A stretch of 64,000 bases of DNA from Solirubrobacter pauli (GTDB lineage Bacteria; Actinomycetota; Thermoleophilia; Solirubrobacterales; Solirubrobacteraceae): assembly GCF_003633755.1 (NCBI RefSeq), contig NZ_RBIL01000001.1:231213-295212 (forward strand). The letters run 5' to 3'. Under the pieces are notes generated by a model. It did not search any database and had not been told where the DNA came from. It saw only the letters and a program-made list of their open reading frames with translations. Of the stretch, positions 59,031 through 64,000 are shown one piece after another. A program made the translations under genes and the position numbers. How positions within the stretch are numbered: position 1 is the stretch's first letter; each line of letters opens with the position of its first letter.

Positions 59031-59276
59031 ATGAAAAGCACCGACGCGCTACCCGGCCGCTGGGCCGAGGTCGAGCTACGCCACCCCGCCAGCTACGTCC
59101 GGATCGACGGCCCGGTTCCCGCCGGCCCGGACGACGGCGTGGGACTCCTCCTCCATGCCGCTGGCGGGCCCGGCGGAGCAAGCGTCGCCCTGCCCCAGAC
59201 CCGAACCCCCGGTCTTCTCACCTGCGAGACGGTTGAAGTCGGCGGAGCGCGCGTCCGGCTCCGGCCCGCCGCGTAG
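59031..59276 (+). CDS. Small unknown protein, 81 aa
   Basis: ATG 59031 (MKSTDALPGRWAEVELRHPA ... CETVEVGGARVRLRPAA). A beta-rich soluble protein with no signal peptide. A longer frame from 58872 adds an Arg/Gly-rich stretch without coding character, so the inner ATG is preferred. It lies 33 bases before the membrane-anchored gene at 59310 and could be co-transcribed. No family recognised. Confidence 0.5.
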   Translation: MKSTDALPGRWAEVELRHPASYVRIDGPVPAGPDDGVGLLLHAAGGPGGASVALPQTRTPGLLTCETVEVGGARVRLRPAA

Positions 59277-59309
59277 AAGACGACCGGTGGTGCAGCCATC
59301 CTTGAACGG

Positions 59310-59936
59310 ATGGAACCCGCCGTGATCGTCTCCCTCGCCACTGGCGGGATCGCAGCCCTTATAGGTCTGCACGCTGGCTGGGTGAGCCGCCGCGCCCTGA
59401 ACGTGAGCAAGAAGACGCTCGCGTGGCAGCAGAAGCGGGACGAGGAGCGCTCCGAGACGCGCCTCGTCGTGTGGTTCAACCACGAGGCACGCCCGATCCT
59501 CACGGAGCCCGCGGCGACGGTCCTGCTCGGGTGCGTCTCGGCGCTCCCGATGGACTACTGGCTCACCATCGTCGTCTACAACGCCGGCGAGACGACGGAC
59601 TACATCTCGGACCTCTTCATGGAGGACGTGAAGGGCCTCGGCCGCCACGTCAAGCAGTTCCAGCCGGACCAGGCCATCCGCCCTCGCGAGCGCGTGACCA
59701 GTAGCTTTCTGCTCCCGGGCGACCCCTTCGACACCGCCGCCGGATTCATCGGACGCGCCGTCCTTGCCGGTGGTGTAGTCGTCGAGTCGGCGACGGAACA
59801 CCTAGAACCCTTCCTCCTGGAAGCGGTCAAGGCCCGCAACAGTCAGGGTCGCCTGGACGCCCCACCCCCGGAGGACGAGCAGATGCCGGACGTCACCCTC
59901 CTGTCGCCGGAACGCCCGGAACCACCGCAGCGCTAA
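59310..59936 (+). CDS. N-terminally membrane-anchored unknown protein, 208 aa
   Basis: ATG 59310. One N-terminal TM helix (VIVSLATGGIAALIGLHAGW), a short coiled coil (SKKTLAWQQKRDEERSE), then a beta-sandwich-like soluble domain (ETRLVVWFNHEARPIL, MDYWLTIVVYNAGETTDYIS, PRERVTSSFLLPG) and an acidic Pro-rich tail. Proteins of this shape (TM, coiled coil, Ig-like domain) are common on islands and phages but rarely studied. Function unknown. Confidence 0.6.
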   Translation: MEPAVIVSLATGGIAALIGLHAGWVSRRALNVSKKTLAWQQKRDEERSETRLVVWFNHEARPILTEPAATVLLGCVSALPMDYWLTIVVYNAGETTDYISDLFMEDVKGLGRHVKQFQPDQAIRPRERVTSSFLLPGDPFDTAAGFIGRAVLAGGVVVESATEHLEPFLLEAVKARNSQGRLDAPPPEDEQMPDVTLLSPERPEPPQR

Positions 59937-59967
59937 ACGACCGCGCGCACGTCCTCACGCCGACGGC

Positions 59968-60315
59968 ATGCCGCCCCCGCCGCTGGCAGCTTCGGGCGCG
60001 GACATCTCCGACGAGCCCGCCCCCCCGACAAACAACAACGCGCAGATGGCGGCCCGTGCGCGAGCGCAGCTCGCGCGGAACCTGATGAACCTGCTCCCAG
60101 ACGCGGGCGTGGTCCCCGGCCCCGGGCGAGCGAGCGAGCGAGCGAGCGCTAAGCCGCCTTGTCGAGTTCTTCGGCGAGCTGATCGCGGCTGGTCAGTGGC
60201 TTGGTCTCGAAGCGCTGATCCGCGCTGGCTTGTCGTAACACGTGCATCGAATGCCGTTCCGCAACGACAACGTCGCAGTACGGCACGGGGGTCGACAGCG
60301 CATCGATGTCGTTGA
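59968..60315 (+). CDS. Doubtful small ORF, Pro/Asn-rich start
   Basis: From ATG 59968 the first ~50 residues look coding (PPPPLAASGADISDEPAPPT, NNNAQMAARARAQLARNL), but after the CGAG repeat at 60127 the frame runs antisense to the PIN-like gene and is Arg/Ser-rich. It may be the stub of a gene cut by recombination. Confidence 0.25.
   Translation: MPPPPLAASGADISDEPAPPTNNNAQMAARARAQLARNLMNLLPDAGVVPGPGRASERASAKPPCRVLRRADRGWSVAWSRSADPRWLVVTRASNAVPQRQRRSTARGSTAHRCR
60127..60146. repeat. Five tandem CGAG tetranucleotides
   Basis: A perfect (CGAG)5 run just past the end of the PIN-like pseudogene frame and inside the doubtful ORF. Such short repeats slip easily and can shift a frame. Confidence 0.7.
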
Positions 60316-61239
60316 TGTCGTTTGGGCCCCACGTCGAATTGACGTTGCGGTGCTTCGCCGTAGCAAGTGTGACCTACGCGTCGGCAGTCGGCATAGAGTC
60401 AGTGAAGCGACGGGCCGACTCTAGATCCTGGAGGGCTTCGCTAAGACGTATGTTGTGCGCGCGGAGCGCGTCGTCTCGTACTTCCTCAATCTCAAGTGCG
60501 AGATAGCCGCCAGCGACCAAGTCACGAAGCCGTCCTCGGCGCCAGCGCGGCTCCGCAGTCAGTTTGGCGGCGAGATCACGTTGCTGCTGCGCACGTTGCT
60601 CGGTGACCTTTCGTACGGCGCCGGGATTCCATCCCAGCGCGCGAAGCTGCTGCTCCTCGTGGTCGTCCGAGGGGCCGCGAATTATGTTTCGGTCCAGGTC
60701 CCGTGCCGCTTGATGCATTCGACGGTCGAACTCTTCTTGGCCTACCCGAGCGGTCCGTCGAGCGTGCTCGGTGACGTCCCTTCCGGCTGGAGTTCGTACA
60801 CGGAACCCGCCGCGCATACCGAACGCGTGCATGACGCCCTGCCCGAGTAGATCCACCGACGGAAACCGGTCGGTGACTGCGCGCATCGCGCAAGTGCCGC
60901 GTCGAACTCAAGCGCCGCGATCGCCGTCAGCGGAAGCAACGACGCAAAGTGGGTGAACTCCTCGATCACCCTGCCTAGGTTCGCGCGTTGCGCGCGCCGC
61001 AGATTGCCAGTGAGCTCGATGATCAGCGGCATGCCGATGACGTATGTCCAACCCGCCCTCCGCGCTCGCAGAACATCGAGGGCGCTCTGGAAGCGTGCGC
61101 CGTCGGCGTGCCCGCTCGCCGCCTTGGCGAGAGAGATCCACTGATTCAGATCGAGGTAGACGAGCGGTGTCGCGGGTCGGGTCAACCGACGCGGCCACGC
61201 CGGCTCCACCTCAGTGCGTTCCGCGCCAGGCCGTAGCAT
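60149..61239 (-). pseudogene. PIN-like domain gene broken by a frameshift and a nonsense codon
   Basis: From ATG 61239 the frame encodes a PIN-like nuclease start (LVYLDLNQWISLAKAASGH, with the early Asp and following Gln-Trp as in toxin-like PIN variants; VIGMPLIIELTGN). At about 60880 the reading moves to another frame (MRAVTDRFPSVDLLGQGVMH ... WRRGRLRDLVAGGYLALEIE ... DLESARRFTDSMPTADA) and meets TAG at 60374-60376. It goes on in the same frame as VTLATAKHRNVNSTWGPNDI, NDIDALSTPVPYCDVVVAER (late acidic residues of the PIN site) to TAG at 60149. Changing TAG to TGG (Trp) and fixing one indel restores a ~363-aa protein. The reading is from sequence and family memory. Confidence 0.65.
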
Positions 61240-61516
61240 CACGCCGATTGTGAACTTACATCCAGACGTCCTCAGCCGACATGCTCTCACCGTGACTAGA
61301 TCGCTCGGCAGGCCGGCCGATCTCAGACGCCGCGTGCGAACAGGACTTATGACGAGCCGCCGCGCGCCTCGCGAGCGCGCTACGGCGGCCTCGCCGGGCA
61401 AGTAGAGTCGCTGACGCGTGCGCCAGATCCTCGCGAAAGTCTGCGGCTCAGTGCGAGTGCCGCGGAAAAGCCCGCCCCCTCGAGGGACGCCGCGAGGCGC
61501 GGTCTCTCCGCCACGG

Positions 61517-62790
61517 GTGACGCGCGAAGACGTCGGGGTACTTGAGTTCGCACTCATCAGCCAGATGCACGAGTGGGTGCATGCGCGCTCTGAGGTGATC
61601 CAGTTCACAGATGCGGACACGGTGGCGAGGTCGCTCGAGCTCTCCTTCTCGCTGAAGGACTTGCGTCGGAAATGGTTCGGCACAGTGCCGATCGATCTCG
61701 TGCCCGTCATGTGGATCCGTAAAGGATCCAACTCCCGCGTCATCGTGCGCGACGAGTCCGGCGCCCTTGTGGCGGTCGCAACGAGACGCGAAAGCGCCGA
61801 CATGGCGGCGTCGATTCTTGAAGCGGCGGCTCAGGCGTTCTCCGAGGGGCATGCGCCTCTGACCGATGAAGTGCGCCGGCTCATGTTCGACATCGCGGTC
61901 GATGAGCCAACCTACGCGAGCGACGCCCTCGCGGAACTCCGCACGACGCCTCACCTCCGCGGCCTACAGGACTCGGATCTGTTCTGGGCGCTCGCGCTCG
62001 ACATTTCTCGCAACGTTCCTCTGTTCGTACACATCCGAGGGGATTCGGTCGAGCGCAGAGAGTTCTCCGTATCGAAACATGGAACCAGGTGGACCAAAGT
62101 GCACGTCGGTGGTACAGCCGGCTTCCCGAACGACTTGGCTGGGCTCCCACAAGCGTCTGGATCGCACTTCCTGGGCTAGGGCTCGGGTCGACATTCGAGA
62201 TCGTCGTCAACGCCCCGGAAGGCGTGGACATCCGCGCAGCGCTCCTTCACACCACGGACGCAAACCGGCCGGCGCACGGCCAACACATCGGTCAGCGCGT
62301 CTCGTCCGTGCGGCTGGAAGGATCCGCTCCACAGGGCACCTACGCGCTACTCGCGATGCAGCTCACAGCGCGACCCCGGTACGTCGCGGGCATTCTCGCG
62401 GCGGCGGCGTTGGCTGCCTTTGCTCTAACCGCCGGGCGCTACGCCGTGCCTGCGCTCGTGAAGGAAGCCGACGCGGCCGTGACCTTGATGCTCGCCGGCC
62501 CGACGCTGTTTGCCGGAATCATCGCGAGTCCAGCCCGAGGAGGTGTCGGGGCCCAGCTACTTTGGGCCGCGAGAGCGGTGCTCCGCCTTACCGGGCTGCT
62601 CGTCTTCGCAGCCGCCGTCGCACTCGTCGTCGTCCAGCCGGCGGAGTGCATCAAGAGCGTGTGGCTCGTGCTCGCCGCAGGATGTTGGCTCTCGACGCTC
62701 GTGCTAGTCGTTGGGCTCATGTCCCCGGGCACGCACATACGGCTCCGGCGGATACGAAGCAGCGAGCAGCCGGCAGTAGGCGCGGCTTGA
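61517..62790 (+). pseudogene. Soluble-plus-4-TM protein gene with a frameshift near 62085
   Basis: The first frame (GTG 61517 or upstream; VLEFALISQMHEWVHARSEV ... NVPLFVHIRGDSVERREFSV) ends in poor sequence and a stop at 62179. From about 62085 the next frame carries the natural continuation (DQSARRWYSRLPERLGWAPT, FEIVVNAPEGVDIRAALLHT, then four TM helices such as FALTAGRYAVPALV and VLRLTGLLVFAAAVALVVV) to 62790. The 91-base overlap has no ribosome site, and actinobacterial proteins of this layout are single chains, so one indel is likelier than two genes. Function unknown; divergent from the PIN-like gene. Confidence 0.55.
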
Positions 62791-62938
62791 CCTCCGCTCG
62801 CGAAGGCGGGTTATGGGGACTACGCAAACGAGCTCGTACACCCTCCCCTCGACGATCGTCTGAGTTGACTGCGACTCAGCGGTTCGGGGATGCTGCCTCA
62901 GACCGAAGTGGTCACAGCCCGTCAAACGTGGGGGATCC

Positions 62939-64000
62939 GTGGTCCGCAAGGCAACGATGCTGCTTCTGCTGTGTGTCGCTGGACTGTCCGCAGTCGCTAA
63001 TCCTGCGGCTGCTTCACCAGCGTCGTCCTCCACCGCAATGCGGGGAACGACTGGCAGCTATTCGTATCCCGAGTGGCTTCCGTTGCGCAAGCCAGCGAAG
63101 GTGGGCTGCGTCTACTCCAACTGCGGCGGACCGTACCACGGGTATTGGGCGCTTGATCTTCTTGATCCGGAAAGGGTCGGAGACGACCCAATCTACGCCG
63201 CCGGTGCCGGCCAAGCATGGATCGTGTCCTCAACGTCCGGAGGGTGCGGAGGTCCGGGAACTCCAGCGAACGTGATCAGGGTGGACCACGGCGGAGGCGT
63301 CGAAACCTTCTACTACCACCTAGCCTCGTTTTCCGTCAGCAGCGGTGCATGGGTCGGCCCCGAGACGCAGATTGGGCTTATGGGCTCGACCGGTTACACC
63401 GACCCGTGTCCAACTCACCATCTCCATTTCGAGAAGCGGGTCAGGGGCGAACGAGTCGATCCGGGAGCGCTGAAAGCGTGCCACGGACCGGCAGTCGTGA
63501 CGTACCCGGGCACTTTCGGGACTGACGCGTGGAATTCCATTGCGACCGAGAGCAAGACGGTGTTCAGCGACGGCGTGGTTTGCGGTGCTCCGGCCGATAG
63601 CGATGGCGACGGGTTGCCCGACTCGGGAGATCGGTGCCCGAGCGAAGCGGGGCCATCTTCGACAAGCGGCTGCCCCGACGCCGACAGCGATGGCACCGCG
63701 GACCAAGATGACGTCTGCCCTGACCAAGCTGGGCCCGCGACTACAAGCGGCTGTCCAGATGCGGACGCCGATGGGGTCAAGGACAGTATCGACGTCTGCC
63801 CAACGAATGCCGGGTCGAAGAGCTTTGCAGGGTGCCCCTACGAGTTGTTCGTAGTCCAGCCGACGTCTCGCGCGGATTTCGACGGTGACGGCAAGGCCGA
63901 CTTTTGCCGCCTGACCGGCGCCGCCAACAACCAGAACAGCACCGCTCAATGCACCCTGAGCACGGGCACCAGCTTCGGCCCGACGATCACCAGCTCGCTA
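62939..64000 (+). CDS. Secreted M23 (LytM) peptidase-like protein with TSP3-like repeats (cut by window edge)
   Basis: GTG 62939 with GGGGGA about 8 bases upstream; signal peptide (KATMLLLLCVAGLSAVAN, cleavage near AAA-S). An M23 endopeptidase domain follows: CGGPYHGYWALDLLDPERVG (zinc His and Asp), VIRVDHGGGVETFYYHLAS, GLMGSTGYTD and THHLHFEKR (HxH). These enzymes cut peptidoglycan cross-bridges outside the cell. Then come three thrombospondin type 3-like calcium repeats (DSDGDGLPDSGDRCPSEAG, DADSDGTADQDDVCPDQAG, DADADGVKDSIDVCPTNAG) and the start of an FG-GAP/VCBS repeat (RADFDGDGKADFCRL) at the right edge. The C-terminus is outside the window. Confidence 0.85.
   Translation, partial: MVRKATMLLLLCVAGLSAVANPAAASPASSSTAMRGTTGSYSYPEWLPLRKPAKVGCVYSNCGGPYHGYWALDLLDPERVGDDPIYAAGAGQAWIVSSTSGGCGGPGTPANVIRVDHGGGVETFYYHLASFSVSSGAWVGPETQIGLMGSTGYTDPCPTHHLHFEKRVRGERVDPGALKACHGPAVVTYPGTFGTDAWNSIATESKTVFSDGVVCGAPADSDGDGLPDSGDRCPSEAGPSSTSGCPDADSDGTADQDDVCPDQAGPATTSGCPDADADGVKDSIDVCPTNAGSKSFAGCPYELFVVQPTSRADFDGDGKADFCRLTGAANNQNSTAQCTLSTGTSFGPTITSSL

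Larger units (their letters stand above)
46825..64000. mobile_element. Integrated genomic island in tRNA-Pro(GGG), left part
   Basis: The left end is fixed by the tRNA 3' fragment next to a complete tyrosine recombinase. To the right lie defence-type genes (STAND NTPase, SRA-like/HNH nuclease, HipA-like kinase with SecB-like chaperone), a decayed second recombinase, and several broken or unrecognised small genes. These differ from the well-ordered backbone to the left. I found no second copy of the tRNA 3' end in the window, so the right border is not known and could lie before or after the M23 peptidase gene. Confidence 0.65.

Overview
The window is high-GC, mostly single-copy chromosomal DNA from an actinobacterium. 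Gene style (GTG/TTG starts, ATGA/GTGA overlaps, many large signal-peptide surface proteins with Pro/Thr linkers, two giant LuxR-type ATPase regulators, an LCP protein) suggests Thermoleophilia/Solirubrobacterales, for example a Solirubrobacter-like organism. This is inferred from gene style; no rRNA or marker gene is present.

Layout, backbone (1-46.8 kb). The left edge holds the N-terminus of a CARDB/RHS-like surface protein, a small exported protein, a DUF6602 gene with an in-frame TGA, a PfkB sugar kinase, and a 1785-aa exported protein with two cupredoxin domains and 14 Ig-like repeats. Next comes a four-gene minus-strand operon (15.7 to 8.8 kb): a TcyP-like cystine symporter, a membrane-anchored Thr/Ser-rich protein, a 910-aa secreted thioredoxin-fold-like protein with one cysteine, and a class V aminotransferase/cysteine desulfurase. 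Then follow an LCP protein, a RelA/SpoT-domain alarmone synthetase, an ABC exporter plus two-component system in one overlapping operon, a 1467-aa PA14/beta-propeller/CBM secreted protein, an FHA regulator, two large LuxR ATPase regulators, a flavin monooxygenase with no canonical start coupled to an OsmC protein, a GGDEF-EAL protein, and two regulator/transporter pairs with visible operators (XRE-cupin/BenE and TetR/MFS).

Island (46.8 kb to beyond the right edge). A 3' fragment of tRNA-Pro(GGG), from anticodon loop to acceptor and followed by its own terminator hairpin, lies directly before a complete tyrosine recombinase. This marks the left junction of an integrated element whose right end was not found. 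Cargo includes an Avs-like STAND NTPase with a Cap4/DUF4297-type nuclease domain, a decayed second recombinase, an SRA-like/HNH candidate type IV restriction enzyme, and a three-gene unit of HipA-like kinase, 161-aa unknown protein and SecB-like chaperone. The last looks like a new kind of toxin-antitoxin-chaperone module. The rest is partly decayed: a frameshifted and nonsense-interrupted PIN-like gene, a frameshifted 4-TM gene and a cluster of broken small ORFs. The right edge cuts an M23 peptidase gene with thrombospondin type 3-like calcium repeats.

Several broken genes occur both in the island and in the backbone (DUF6602, a lipoprotein). Real decay and consensus-sequence errors in GC-rich DNA are therefore both possible.
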